A stretch of 64,000 nucleotides of DNA from an uncultured Bacilli bacterium (GCA_947626095.1 CANQQV010000005.1:1-64000), one strand, 5' to 3'; counted from the first letter of the stretch, positions 32,671 to 42,530 are shown. A program made the numbers and translations. The notes: a model not told the origin generated them from the letters alone.

Positions 32671-34083
32671 TTAAAATCTAAAATAAATAAAAGGATTATA
32701 TTTGGAACTAATTAAATAAACAACACATATGAATAATAAACATAATAGAATAATATTCATTATTATTGTGTAAACGATATTATTAGAATATTTTTCTTGG
32801 AGTTTTTTAAATATTGGGAATGATAAGATAATAGCGGGGATTAAAAAGAATATAGAATTAAAATTTACCAGATTATTTGGTAATATAGTTAGCCAATCTG
32901 TTTTATGATATATAAACATAGTTCTGATAAAATATAATAACTCATTTAGATTATTGGCACGAAAAACAGTCCAACCAATCATAATAATGATAATGGTATA
33001 TAGCCAAGAAATAAATTTAGGTAATTTTTTTAATATTTTATCTAAAAATATTTTTTCACATAGTAATAATAAGCCATAAAATAACCCCCAAATAATAAAG
33101 TTCCAAGAGGCACCATGCCAAAAACCTGTTAATAACCAAACAATGAAGATATTTCTAATCCATTTTATTTTGCTTACTCTATTTCCACCTAGTGGAATAT
33201 AAATATAGTCTCTAAACCAACTTGATAGTGATATATGCCATCTTCGCCAAAACTCTGTTATTGAAGTAGATATATATGGATAATTGAAGTTTTCAAGAAA
33301 ATGAAAGCCAAAAATTTTACCAAGACCAATAGCCATATCACTATATCCAGAGAAATCAAAATATATTTGGAGTGTATAAGCTAATATACCAAGCCATATT
33401 ATCGATGTTCCATAAGCAGGTGTATGATTATTAAAAACCATATCTGCCATAATACCCATTTGATTTGCAATAATAATTTTCTTTGAAAGACCAATAATAA
33501 ATCTTTTAGTACCATTTATAATATCATCAATATTCTCCTTACGATTATCTATCTCGTCTTCAATAGTTTCATATCGAACAATCGGACCAGCAATTAATTG
33601 AGGAAATAATGACACATAAAGAGATAATGATAAAATATTTTTTTGAACTTTAATTTTTTTATTATATAAATCAATGATGTATGATAGTATTTGAAAAGTA
33701 TAAAAACTTATTCCTATAGGAAGAATTATGGATAAAATTTTAATATTAGAATTAAAAATATTATTAATATTTTCTATAAAAAAATTGGTATATTTAAAGA
33801 AAATTAGATTCCCTACTACAAGAATTATACAGATTATTAAACTTATTTTTTTAAGAAGCTTATTTTTATCTCTATCAAACTTGTCGATAAGTAAGCCAAA
33901 CACATAGACAACTATAATTGTTATAAGCATCAAGAAAATATATTTTGGTTCACCCCAAGCATAAAAAAGAATAGAGAACAAAAGTAAAATAATATTTTTT
34001 ATTTTACGAGATTCTACGATAAAATACAATGCAAGAAGAAGGGGTAAAAAGCCAAACAAAAAGGTTAAACTATTAAATAACAT
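32671..34083 (-). CDS. MBOAT O-acyltransferase (AlgI/DltB-like)
   Basis: 470 residues, about 11 membrane helices. AlgI/DltB signatures: STSITEFWRRWHISLSSWFRDYIYIPLGG and the catalytic His in FWHGASWNFIIWG. Such proteins pass acyl groups across the membrane for acetylation of exported polysaccharide or wall polymers. The start is ATG 34083 after GGAGGTG, overlapping the stop of the DHHW gene (34085 region), so the two form a coupled operon. Substrate not determinable from sequence. Confidence 0.92.
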   Translation of the reverse strand: MLFNSLTFLFGFLPLLLALYFIVESRKIKNIILLLFSILFYAWGEPKYIFLMLITIIVVYVFGLLIDKFDRDKNKLLKKISLIICIILVVGNLIFFKYTNFFIENINNIFNSNIKILSIILPIGISFYTFQILSYIIDLYNKKIKVQKNILSLSLYVSLFPQLIAGPIVRYETIEDEIDNRKENIDDIINGTKRFIIGLSKKIIIANQMGIMADMVFNNHTPAYGTSIIWLGILAYTLQIYFDFSGYSDMAIGLGKIFGFHFLENFNYPYISTSITEFWRRWHISLSSWFRDYIYIPLGGNRVSKIKWIRNIFIVWLLTGFWHGASWNFIIWGLFYGLLLLCEKIFLDKILKKLPKFISWLYTIIIIMIGWTVFRANNLNELLYFIRTMFIYHKTDWLTILPNNLVNFNSIFFLIPAIILSFPIFKKLQEKYSNNIVYTIIMNIILLCLLFICVVYLISSKYNPFIYFRF

Positions 34084-34084
34084 G

Positions 34085-35269
34085 TTACACCTCCATATTG
34101 AAATCATTAGATTTAAAGAAGCCATAATTTCCAATTAGTAATACAATATGGATATTATTTTCTTTAAGATATTTTGTATATTCAAACTCTTTTCCATTTT
34201 CTCTTTTATAACTACGTAAATCAACAGAATATGTTTTATTGAAATGTGAAGCTAATAATTTTAAAATTGCATTATCATAAGAATCTCCTAAAATAAGAAT
34301 ATTTGGTTTTGAATTATCGTGATTATCAATAATTATTTCTCCGAAGTCATTACCGTAATAATTAGCATATGAAATATCTGAGCTTTTTGTAGTTAAATAA
34401 TATTCTTCATTACCATAATCCGTTTCGTTTCCATTTATCATAATGGTATAATCTGGATAATTAAACTTATAAACGCAAAAACTTTCTTTATAAGAGTTTT
34501 TAACATCACTAATGGAAGCTTTGGAACCACTAAAATTATTATTAAGACATATTTCATCGACTGGTTTTAATGGATTATCATCTGTTAAAATGTTAACTAA
34601 TTCTGTATATGCTTTATACGATCCTTTATAATTCCAATGATGATCAGTTTTATAGAAATACTGAGAAAATTCAGCAAAATTATTTATCGCAAAATGATAT
34701 ATATTATTCGTATTTATATTTTTTTTGAGGTAGGAATATATATCTGTCTTTTTATTAGTAACAAAATCAATATCTGAATCTTTTTCAATATAATAAATAT
34801 AAGTATTAATATCTGTTGCTTTTAAAGTTTTGTTAATATTTTTTATTCTATTATCGATTTCTTCCTGGGCATTTTTTACATATATGCCATAATAAACTAA
34901 ATTTTTATTGCAGCCATAACTGGCTAGTGAATCATCTATCCTTATATACATTTTGTCACAGGTATTTTCAAAAATTATATTTGAAAAGATGTTTGAAGCA
35001 AAATTACGAGTTAAGTTGTACCCTTTTTTTATATTTGTACTAAATGGTAATTGATCAGAAAAAGCTAGTTCAATATTGTTTTGAAAATTTCCATTTAATA
35101 TTTCATTTAAATTAAACTGAGGTGTTTGGTAAGCTGTTCTATTTTCATAATAATTAATTTTATTAGAATTAAATACAACACATAAAAGCCCAACAATAAA
35201 TACAAAGAAAACAATTATGACAAATATAGTATCAATTTTTTGTAATTTTGTTATTTTATTGCTTTTCAT
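34085..35269 (-). CDS. DHHW/AlgJ-like membrane-anchored SGNH protein
   Basis: 394 residues. One N-terminal membrane helix (about 15-38) and an extracellular domain with the DHHW motif (TDHHWNYKGSYKAY) and a GDSYD nucleophile block (ILILGDSYDNA), i.e. an SGNH-hydrolase fold as in AlgJ/AlgX. It is the usual partner of MBOAT proteins and probably completes transfer of acetyl groups onto an exopolysaccharide. Start at ATG 35269 behind AAAGGTG. First gene of the two-gene operon. Confidence 0.88.
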   Translation of the reverse strand: MKSNKITKLQKIDTIFVIIVFFVFIVGLLCVVFNSNKINYYENRTAYQTPQFNLNEILNGNFQNNIELAFSDQLPFSTNIKKGYNLTRNFASNIFSNIIFENTCDKMYIRIDDSLASYGCNKNLVYYGIYVKNAQEEIDNRIKNINKTLKATDINTYIYYIEKDSDIDFVTNKKTDIYSYLKKNINTNNIYHFAINNFAEFSQYFYKTDHHWNYKGSYKAYTELVNILTDDNPLKPVDEICLNNNFSGSKASISDVKNSYKESFCVYKFNYPDYTIMINGNETDYGNEEYYLTTKSSDISYANYYGNDFGEIIIDNHDNSKPNILILGDSYDNAILKLLASHFNKTYSVDLRSYKRENGKEFEYTKYLKENNIHIVLLIGNYGFFKSNDFNMEV

Positions 35270-35361
35270 AACTTTCACCTTTTTCTTGGCTTTTTTATAC
35301 AATTATTTAACTTAGTTTTATGGTGCTATTATATCATAAAGGGCTGTTTATATAACTATAA

Positions 35362-35386
35362 AAAGATAGCAATTGATGCTATCTTT
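35362..35386 (-). terminator. Terminator of secA
   Basis: 10-bp stem AAAGATAGCA/TGCTATCTTT, loop ATTGA, then TTTTTA on the minus strand. Confidence 0.85.
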
Positions 35387-35398
35387 CTAAATTATTAA

Positions 35399-37897
35399 TT
35401 ACTTTCCACAACAATTTTTGTATTTCTTACCACTGCCACATGGACATGGATCGTTTCTTCCTACTTTGTTAGTATTTTTAATAGGAGTTCCTTTTGTCTT
35501 AAGGTGAGTATCATGAACTATTTTGTTATTTCTTTGATCTTTTCTTTCAGTATTTTGTCTTACTTCGGCTTTTAATAAGAAGATAGATATACGTGATTCA
35601 ATACTACTCATTAAATCATCGAATAATTCATAACCTTCAGTAGTATAAGCTTGTAATGGATTAATTTGACCATATCCACGAAGACCAATACCTTCTCTTA
35701 AGTGTTCCATAGCTCCAATGTGATCTATCCATGCTTCATCAATAACTCTTAAAGCAATTGCTTTTTCGAATTCATTAATAACATCTTCAGGAATAGCTTT
35801 GGTTTTTTCTTTATAGTCTTCTCTAACTTTTTCAGTTAAGTAAGCTTTAACTTCTTCAGTTTCTTTCATATCTTCAATTTCAGAAACTTCTAATTTAGTT
35901 GTTTTGATTAAGTTAGTATTTAAGTATTCAATAATTTCACTTTTATCATCATCTGTTAAGTAACCTTCTGGTTCGATATGACTATCAACTAAGTTTGCGA
36001 TATTACTATCGAATGTTGCTTGTGTTCTTTCAGAAATAGATTCTTGGTCAAGAATTTCATTTCTTCTTGAATAGATGATTTCTCTTTGTTCATTCATGAC
36101 ATTATCGTAATCAAGTAATGATTTACGAGTATCATAGTTGTTTCCTTCAACTTTCTTTTGAGCTGTTTCAATACTCTTAGTAAATGTTTTAGAACGAATT
36201 GCTTGGTCATCACTAAAGCCAACTTTAATTAACATTTCTTTAATCTTATCCGTACCAAAACGACGCATTAAGTCATCATCAAATGAGACAAAGAATTGAG
36301 ACATACCTGGATCTCCTTGACGTCCTGAACGACCACGTAATTGGTTATCAATACGACGAGATTCATGTCTTTCTGTACCAATTACACAAAGACCACCAAG
36401 TTCAACAACACCTTCACCTAATTTAATATCGGTACCACGACCAGCCATGTTAGTAGCAATAGTTATTGCACCTTTTTGACCAGCTTGAGCAATGATTTCA
36501 GCTTCTCTTTCATGATTCTTAGCATTTAAGACTTCATGTTTTAAGCCTTCTTTTTTAAGCATTGCACTTAATTTTTCGTTGTTTTCAACAGATATTGTAC
36601 CAACTAGGATTGGTTGTCCTGTTTCATGTATTTCTTTAATCTTTTTAACGATAGCAGCAAATTTACCTTTTTCAGTAGCATATACTAAGTCAGGTAAGTC
36701 TTCTCTGATTACTGGTTTGTTTGTAGGTATTTGGATAACGTACATATTGTAGATATCTCTAAATTCTTCTTCTTCAGTTTTAGCAGTACCTGTCATACCA
36801 GATAATTTATTATACATTCTAAATAAGTTTTGGAATGTAATTGTAGCCATTGTTTTAGTTTCTTCATTGATCTTAACATTTTCTTTAGCTTCTAAAGCTT
36901 GATGTAAGCCATCACTAAATTGACGACCATGCATTAAACGTCCTGTAAATTGATCAACGATAATAACTGCACCATCTTCAACAACGTAGTCAACATCGAC
37001 TTTGAAACCATAATTAGCTTTTAAAGCTTGATTTAAATGATGAACTAAAACTGCGTTATCTAAATCATATAGATTATCTAAGTGGAACATTTTTTCAATC
37101 TTTTCAACTCCACTATCAGTAAGTGAAACACTCTTAGTTTTTTCATCTACGGTATAATCTTCTTCTTTTAAACTTTTAGCAGCACGATCAGCTGATGTAT
37201 ATAAATCTTTAGAATCGAATTTACCACCAGATATAATTAATGGAGTACGAGCTTCATCGATAAGGATTGAGTCAACTTCATCAACAATACAGAAGTTTAA
37301 TGGTCTTTGAACTCTATCTTGAGCTCTAACTACCATATTATCTCTTAAGTAATCGAAACCAATTTCATTATTTGTTGAATATAAAACATCGCAGTTATAT
37401 GCTTCTCTTTTTTGTTCAGGAGACATTTCACGCATATTTAAACCAACAGTTAAACCTAGGAATCTAAAAATATTTCCCATCCATTCTGAGTCACGTTTAG
37501 CTAAGAATTCGTTAACTGTTACGATGTGAACACCTTTACCTTCTAAGGCATTTAAATATGTAGGCATTGTTTCAGTTAAAGTTTTACCTTCACCTGTTTT
37601 CATTTCAGCAATATTACCATAGTGAATTGCTAAACCACCTAATATTTGAACAAAGTATGGTTTTTCACCAATAACACGGTATGCAGCTTCTCTTACAACA
37701 GCAAAAGCTGGTACGATAATATCATCTAATGTTTTACCATTAGCTAATTCTTCTTTAAATTCATCAGTCTTAGCACGAAGTTCTTCATCGCTTAAAGCTT
37801 CCATTTCTTCGCTAAGATTATCTATTTGATTAGCTATTTTTTCAAACCTTTTTAATTCTTTATATTCTGAGTCGATTAATTTTCTAAAAAATCCCAT
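35399..37897 (-). CDS. secA: Preprotein translocase ATPase SecA
   Basis: 832 residues. Walker A TGEGKTLT near residue 100, DEVDSILIDEARTPLIISG, the HHLNQALKAN cross-linking region, NMAGRGTDIKLG, QLRGRSGRQGDPG, and a C-terminal zinc tail DPCPCGSGKKYKNCC. It drives Sec-dependent export. The start is ATG 37897 (MGFFRKL) behind GGAGG; an in-frame upstream extension has no binding site. A TATAAT in the upstream region suggests its own promoter. Confidence 0.98.
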   Translation of the reverse strand: MGFFRKLIDSEYKELKRFEKIANQIDNLSEEMEALSDEELRAKTDEFKEELANGKTLDDIIVPAFAVVREAAYRVIGEKPYFVQILGGLAIHYGNIAEMKTGEGKTLTETMPTYLNALEGKGVHIVTVNEFLAKRDSEWMGNIFRFLGLTVGLNMREMSPEQKREAYNCDVLYSTNNEIGFDYLRDNMVVRAQDRVQRPLNFCIVDEVDSILIDEARTPLIISGGKFDSKDLYTSADRAAKSLKEEDYTVDEKTKSVSLTDSGVEKIEKMFHLDNLYDLDNAVLVHHLNQALKANYGFKVDVDYVVEDGAVIIVDQFTGRLMHGRQFSDGLHQALEAKENVKINEETKTMATITFQNLFRMYNKLSGMTGTAKTEEEEFRDIYNMYVIQIPTNKPVIREDLPDLVYATEKGKFAAIVKKIKEIHETGQPILVGTISVENNEKLSAMLKKEGLKHEVLNAKNHEREAEIIAQAGQKGAITIATNMAGRGTDIKLGEGVVELGGLCVIGTERHESRRIDNQLRGRSGRQGDPGMSQFFVSFDDDLMRRFGTDKIKEMLIKVGFSDDQAIRSKTFTKSIETAQKKVEGNNYDTRKSLLDYDNVMNEQREIIYSRRNEILDQESISERTQATFDSNIANLVDSHIEPEGYLTDDDKSEIIEYLNTNLIKTTKLEVSEIEDMKETEEVKAYLTEKVREDYKEKTKAIPEDVINEFEKAIALRVIDEAWIDHIGAMEHLREGIGLRGYGQINPLQAYTTEGYELFDDLMSSIESRISIFLLKAEVRQNTERKDQRNNKIVHDTHLKTKGTPIKNTNKVGRNDPCPCGSGKKYKNCCGK

Positions 37898-38090
37898 GAC
37901 GCATTCCTCCACTTGTCTTATTATAACAAAAATATTAAAAGCATTAAAGCTTTCTTTTTCACGCATATAATATTTTAAGATATTTTATAACTAAATTCAA
38001 CCATTTAAAGCTTTTTTTAGCACTTTTTGGCTAATTTATCCATATCGGCGTTTATATTATTATATTATTTAAGAATTTAAAGTCAATAAA

Positions 38091-38109
38091 AAAAGGAGCT
38101 TAGCTCCTT
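38091..38109 (-). terminator. Terminator of hpf
   Basis: 7-bp stem AAGGAGC/GCTCCTT, loop TTA, with T7 on the minus strand; overlaps the hpf stop. Confidence 0.85.
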
Positions 38110-38650
38110 ATTTCATATTAATTATACCGTAATTACCGTCTTTTCTTTTATATAGAACAGATACACATTCTTCATCAATGTTTTTGAAAACGAAGAAATC
38201 ATGGTTAAGTAATTCTATTTGAAGCATTGCTTCTTCTTCATCCATTGGTTTCATAGATATATTTTTTCTTTTAACGATTGTACTTACATTTTCTTCAGTT
38301 TCTTCGTCATCTTCTGGTTCATAGTTAAAATTAAATTCTAAATTTTCAACGTTTTTATATTTTCTATTTAAGCGATCTTTATTCTTTCTAATTTGTCTTT
38401 CTAGTTTATTAATAACTAAGTCAACTGCTGCGTAAAAGTCTTCATTAGATTCCTCAGCTCTTAGAGTAAATCTCTTAGTTAAGGCAGTTACTTCAATTAT
38501 TTGTTCTAAACCTTTTACTTTTGCAAGAACGTTAACGTTAATCTCATCTGGTTTTTCAAAATACTTATCCATTTTAGATAGTTTATCAGTTATATAATTT
38601 TTCATAGATGGAGTAACAGTTACTTTCTCACCGCGAATATTATATTTCAT
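38108..38650 (-). CDS. hpf: Long-form ribosome hibernation promoting factor
   Basis: 180 residues: S30AE domain about 1-100 (KYNIRGEKVTVTPSMKNYITDKL ... DFYAAVDLVINKLERQIRK), an acidic linker, and the C-terminal dimerisation domain (KPMDEEEAMLQIELLNHDFFVFKN). The long form dimerises 70S into 100S ribosomes at rest. Start at ATG 38650, nine bases after AGGAGG; two further ATG codons lie too close to that site. Confidence 0.95.
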   Translation of the reverse strand: MKYNIRGEKVTVTPSMKNYITDKLSKMDKYFEKPDEINVNVLAKVKGLEQIIEVTALTKRFTLRAEESNEDFYAAVDLVINKLERQIRKNKDRLNRKYKNVENLEFNFNYEPEDDEETEENVSTIVKRKNISMKPMDEEEAMLQIELLNHDFFVFKNIDEECVSVLYKRKDGNYGIINMK

Positions 38651-38705
38651 ATTCATCATCCTCCTAAGTCCATTATATCATCAATAAATTTATTTGGCTA
38701 TAAGA

Positions 38706-39296
38706 TTATGTTAATAATTTAATAGGCATTAAATCGGGGTGTGAATAAATATAGATGTCTTTTAAAAATGTTTTACTTAAATATTTAACTAGTGGTTCAT
38801 AATCTTCGTAATTACCAAATATTTTAATTGTTTTGATGTTTTCACTAGGTATAAGTTCTTTTAAATACATCGCAAGTGTTTGTTTATATTTATTAAAGTA
38901 AACGTTAAAACTCAGGATTTGATTATTATAATAGAATTTTATACTATTTGTGGATATGTCGATTAATAATTCGTGATTAGATAGAGAGAAAATATTGATG
39001 ATATTAATAAAATTAATTTGATTAAACGATAATTCTTTAAATAAATCGATTAGATTTTCTTTTTCATAGTTAGAATATGTATCATCAATTATAATATTTA
39101 GATTATCGGTTATAATTTTCTTGTTAATATTATTTTCATTCATGATTGTGGTTATTTCTTCAATAAATATTTGTTTGTTAATAATTTTATAGTTATCAAC
39201 AGAGGACATAATAAATTTTAAGAGTTTTTGATGGGTATATACTATTAAACCATTTTGGATAAATTCAATGGTTGTAATAGTTCTTTTTTTTAACAT
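38706..39296 (-). CDS. Degenerate actin-like protein (possible Mbl/MreB relic)
   Basis: 196 residues, not confidently assigned. Two segments look like actin-fold motifs with lost catalytic residues: LLIDISTNSIKFYY (like the second phosphate loop, DhGxxT) and IKTIKIFGNYEDYEPLVKYLSK...IYIYSHPDLMPIKLL (like the adenosine loop that ends MreB). In Bacillus, mbl lies just downstream of spoIIQ and spoIIID, the same side as here, which supports a relic. ATG at 39296 shares a base with the spoIIQ stop. It could equally be a PilM/FtsA-like protein. Confidence 0.55.
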   Translation of the reverse strand: MLKKRTITTIEFIQNGLIVYTHQKLLKFIMSSVDNYKIINKQIFIEEITTIMNENNINKKIITDNLNIIIDDTYSNYEKENLIDLFKELSFNQINFINIINIFSLSNHELLIDISTNSIKFYYNNQILSFNVYFNKYKQTLAMYLKELIPSENIKTIKIFGNYEDYEPLVKYLSKTFLKDIYIYSHPDLMPIKLLT

Positions 39297-39928
39297 TAAT
39301 TATTACTACTATTTAGGAATTCCTCTGGATTAGTTAAACTACCTTCTTGATATACTTCAAAGTGAAGACAGTTTTCTTTTTCACCTTCTAATTTGTTAGA
39401 GCCACTAGTAGCGATAATAGTATCTTGAGTTACCTCATCACCAACTTTTACTTTTACATCTTTAACACTTTGATAGATAGTTACAATGTTGTTAGCATGT
39501 TCAATTTCAATAATATTACCTAAAATATCATCAGTTTTAACTTCACTTACTTTACCAGGAAGAACCGGTACTATATCAAATTGTTGGTCAGAAGAATATA
39601 GGATACCAGTATTAGGCATATAAATATTTTGATAACGAATTAAAGATTTTTGTTGTTTGTCTTCTTCATCTTCATTGTTATAGTAATATTTACTAATGGT
39701 TATATTTTCACCTTTATATGGTTTGATTATTTTTACTTCTTCTTTTTCAGTTACTTCGTTTTGAACATCGATTGTGTTATCAACTAAGGCATCTGTTACG
39801 TAAGAGTTATCGGATACTAAATTGGTATTTAAGATATTACTAATTAAATAGTAACTAAATAAGGCTCCTACTAAGATAAAGATTCCTAAAGTTGGAATAA
39901 CCCAATCTTTTAATTTCTTTCTTGTCAT
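39296..39928 (-). CDS. spoIIQ: SpoIIQ-like M23-fold protein
   Basis: 210 residues: one membrane helix (12-34), a linker, then a LytM/M23 domain (about 105-205) closely following SpoIIQ: NTGILYSSDQQFDIVPVLPGKVSEV, IEIEHANNIVTIYQSV, and CLHFEVYQEGSLTNPEEFL. The zinc-binding His of active M23 enzymes (HxGxD) is absent from NTGILYS, as in Bacillus SpoIIQ, so it is probably a structural partner of SpoIIIAH in the engulfment channel. Immediately downstream of spoIID as in Bacillus. Confidence 0.88.
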   Translation of the reverse strand: MTRKKLKDWVIPTLGIFILVGALFSYYLISNILNTNLVSDNSYVTDALVDNTIDVQNEVTEKEEVKIIKPYKGENITISKYYYNNEDEEDKQQKSLIRYQNIYMPNTGILYSSDQQFDIVPVLPGKVSEVKTDDILGNIIEIEHANNIVTIYQSVKDVKVKVGDEVTQDTIIATSGSNKLEGEKENCLHFEVYQEGSLTNPEEFLNSSNN

Positions 39929-39979
39929 TTTATCACCTTTCTAATATTAAGTGTGGACAAGAAAAAAAGAAATATACAT

Positions 39980-40882
39980 TTAAATACTATCTATTTCAAT
40001 ATTTTGATAATAGTATTTTAATATTTCTTCATAGGTATATCCTTCTTTAGCCATAGCATTAGCACCATATTGACTCATTCCTACACCATGGCCATACCCC
40101 TTAGTAGTTATTTCAATGTCATTATTTATTTTTATTGTAAAATCAGTTGATCTTAGAGATAGTAGTTGACGGATTTCGATACCAGTAAAAATTTTATTAT
40201 TTATGGTTATCTCTGATACACGATTAGATTCGTCTTTAGATATATTTGAAATAGTTATTTGGTTACATGAGATAGATAATTTTTGGCAAAATTCTTCTTT
40301 AGGAATAGTAATAGTATTTTCGTTATCTTCGTCCCATGGAGATGGAATGATGTTTAAATAAGCCGTTTCATCATTAAAGACATTAATAGAACTTTCAGTA
40401 TAACCGTTAGACATAGAATAATAGTAAGCTTTAATAGGTTCATTTTGATAGTACATTATTAAGTTTTTCGTACCATTAACGGCATTACTTATTTTTTGAT
40501 AATATTCTGAGTATTTATCTTGCCATTTATTTTGCATCTCTTCTTTACTTAGATAAACTTGATTATCAGTAGTAGTTTTAAGAGATGGATGGTTTTTTAA
40601 GTAAGATATGGCATATGTACGGGAAGCAATGGCTTGGGCTTTTAGAGCTTCTTCTTCAAAGAGTGCGGGCATTTCGCCAGCGACAACACCAATTATATAC
40701 TCTTCTAATTCGAGATTAGTTTCTTCATTATTCTTATTAATTGTTACTTCTTGCTTGTTATCAACACTCTGTTGATTATTTTCTTCCATATTAAAATTAG
40801 TTTCTTTTAGGAAGAAACTAATTATCGTTATTGGTATTAATAAAACAATGATATAAAGTAAGTTTTTAGTCAAAAAGATCAT
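39980..40882 (-). CDS. spoIID: Stage II sporulation protein D (SpoIID)
   Basis: 300 residues: membrane helix at 7-25, then the SpoIID/LytB domain with LEEYIIGVVAGEMPALFEEEALKAQAIASRTYA (catalytic Glu in GEMP) and the C-terminal GYGHGVGMSQYGANAMA block. SpoIID is the lytic transglycosylase that works with SpoIIP and SpoIIM to thin the septum and drive engulfment. It overlaps the DUF1146 gene by 4 bases. A sporulation role is inferred; related proteins exist in non-sporulators. Confidence 0.92.
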   Translation of the reverse strand: MIFLTKNLLYIIVLLIPITIISFFLKETNFNMEENNQQSVDNKQEVTINKNNEETNLELEEYIIGVVAGEMPALFEEEALKAQAIASRTYAISYLKNHPSLKTTTDNQVYLSKEEMQNKWQDKYSEYYQKISNAVNGTKNLIMYYQNEPIKAYYYSMSNGYTESSINVFNDETAYLNIIPSPWDEDNENTITIPKEEFCQKLSISCNQITISNISKDESNRVSEITINNKIFTGIEIRQLLSLRSTDFTIKINNDIEITTKGYGHGVGMSQYGANAMAKEGYTYEEILKYYYQNIEIDSI

Positions 40883-41082
40883 CCTTTTATGATACTGCTT
40901 ACATTTATAAAATCAGTTATAAAGTTAGTAACTAAATAACTAGTAGCAAAGCTTAATAGCATTACTAAAATACGAGCTTCAATGGCTTTATTAGTTTTAA
41001 TGAAGCCATCAAAGTTAACACCAGATAAAGCAAAGATACTTATTAATAAAGTTACAATATAGATATAAGCTTTATAGTTCAT
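40879..41082 (-). CDS. DUF1146 membrane protein (YwzB-like)
   Basis: 67 residues with two membrane helices and the family core FALSGVNFDGFIKTNKAIEARILVMLLSFATSYLV. Function unknown. In Bacillus ywzB lies between the ATP synthase operon and murA-spoIID-spoIIQ, the same neighbourhood. It overlaps rpiB by 11 bases and spoIID by 4. Confidence 0.88.
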   Translation of the reverse strand: MNYKAYIYIVTLLISIFALSGVNFDGFIKTNKAIEARILVMLLSFATSYLVTNFITDFINVSSIIKG

Positions 41083-41521
41083 TATATGTACCTTCTTCGT
41101 AGTTTATGATTTTATTTACTCTTCTTTGATGTCTTTCTTCAGTTGATGGTTCAGTAGAAATAAATTCTTTAATCATGGCAATTAATTCATTTATATCTTG
41201 TTTATAACTTAAAGCGATAATATTGGCATTATTATGTTCACGGGCTAGATGAGCTTGAGATATGTTAGAACAGTGAGCACAGCGAATACCTTTAACTTTA
41301 TTAGCAGCGATACTCATACCAATACCGGTACCACACATTAGGACACCTAGGTCAGCTTCTTTACTAATAATACTTTTACTTACACGAAAAGCAAAATCGG
41401 GATAGTCATCAGTTGGATTGTTATCAGGACTAAGATCAATTATTTCATACTCTGATAATGCTTTAATTATTTCTTTTTTTTCATTAACACCATTGTGATC
41501 AGTTGCGATTGCTATCTTCAT
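41072..41521 (-). CDS. rpiB: Ribose-5-phosphate isomerase B / RpiB-LacAB family
   Basis: 149 residues. ATDHNG near the N-terminus, MCGTGIGMSIAANKVKGIRCAHCSN (active-site Cys in the anion hole) and LAREHNNANIIALS are typical RpiB. It interconverts ribulose-5-phosphate and ribose-5-phosphate; allose-6-phosphate or other sugar substrates cannot be excluded. Start chosen at the second of two consecutive ATGs (seven bases after AGGAG). The 5' end overlaps the ATP-grasp gene. Confidence 0.93.
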   Translation of the reverse strand: MKIAIATDHNGVNEKKEIIKALSEYEIIDLSPDNNPTDDYPDFAFRVSKSIISKEADLGVLMCGTGIGMSIAANKVKGIRCAHCSNISQAHLAREHNNANIIALSYKQDINELIAMIKEFISTEPSTEERHQRRVNKIINYEEGTYNEL

Positions 41522-42530
41522 CATTATTCTCCTTTTTATTCATAGCTTCTTTAAATCTTGGTAATAAACCTTGGCCATTAGAACGATGTGGTGGTAGTTG
41601 ATATAAGTCATGGCCTGGGAATTCGTTGCCTTCTATTAAGAATGGATCTTTAGGTCCTAGGCAGACATCCCAACCAACATAACCTACTTCAGGAACTTCA
41701 TAGGATGCTTTAATAACGAAACGTTTTATACGAGGCCATTTAGGGATTTTAAACCATATTATTGATTCACCAGTTATAGGATGTTTATCGTATATATTAC
41801 CTTTTTTATCAACTGCTAGGTAATCTATAATACCTGTTTCAATGTTGATTGGGGCGACTAATCCATCATGATTAAAATTATCAACAATATTATTATTGTT
41901 ACCGATTCTTAAGTAAGCAGCGACGATTATATGGTTTAAAGTAACAATTCTAATAGTATTGACTGATGATGGATGAAGAGACGCAATTTCTGGACATTGA
42001 ACAGCTATTTCTTCAACTAAATATCTTTTAGTTTCTAATAAGTTATTATATATCTTTTTAACATTATGGGTATTAACTTTAAATATTTCAATGCCTTTAC
42101 CACAGCTTTCAGATAAAGGTTTGACTAAGATACTTGGATGTTTTTTACAGAAGGCCGTAAATTCTTGGTAACTTTCTTTAGTATCTTTTACTTCCATCCA
42201 ATCTCTTAAAAGGTATTTATGAAATTTCTGATTAAAAGTTATTTTATTACTAAAATATTTCATATATTCAGGATTATTATATTTTTTAACGATATCATTA
42301 TTAATTCCGCGAGTAATGATAGTTTCTCTTTGAGCTTTATTTAAATTATACATTTCATATAATTTATAATCCATATAGCCAGCTTGATATTTAAAACCAC
42401 AATTAACAATATCACAGAAAATAAATAATCGATTCTTATGATTCTTTTCATGAATGTAGTTAATGGTATCAAAAAGGCCACGATAGTTCATGCTTTTTAT
42501 TCTTGTAAATAAATAACCTATTTTACCCAT
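41499..42530 (-). CDS. Sugar-transfer-associated ATP-grasp protein
   Basis: 343 residues, start at ATG 42530 behind GGTGG. ATP-grasp features include ILVKPLSESCGKGIEIF (phosphate loop), the YLVEEIAVQCPEIASLHPSSVNTIRIVTL block and a C-terminal VGWDVCLGPKDPFLIEGNEFPGHDLYQ with metal-binding residues. This is the ATPgrasp_ST type often found in capsule or glycopeptide loci; it should join a carboxylate to an amine or thiol on a sugar-linked substrate. The actual reaction is unknown, and no glycosyltransferase is adjacent. Confidence 0.82.
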   Translation of the reverse strand: MGKIGYLFTRIKSMNYRGLFDTINYIHEKNHKNRLFIFCDIVNCGFKYQAGYMDYKLYEMYNLNKAQRETIITRGINNDIVKKYNNPEYMKYFSNKITFNQKFHKYLLRDWMEVKDTKESYQEFTAFCKKHPSILVKPLSESCGKGIEIFKVNTHNVKKIYNNLLETKRYLVEEIAVQCPEIASLHPSSVNTIRIVTLNHIIVAAYLRIGNNNNIVDNFNHDGLVAPINIETGIIDYLAVDKKGNIYDKHPITGESIIWFKIPKWPRIKRFVIKASYEVPEVGYVGWDVCLGPKDPFLIEGNEFPGHDLYQLPPHRSNGQGLLPRFKEAMNKKENNDEDSNRN

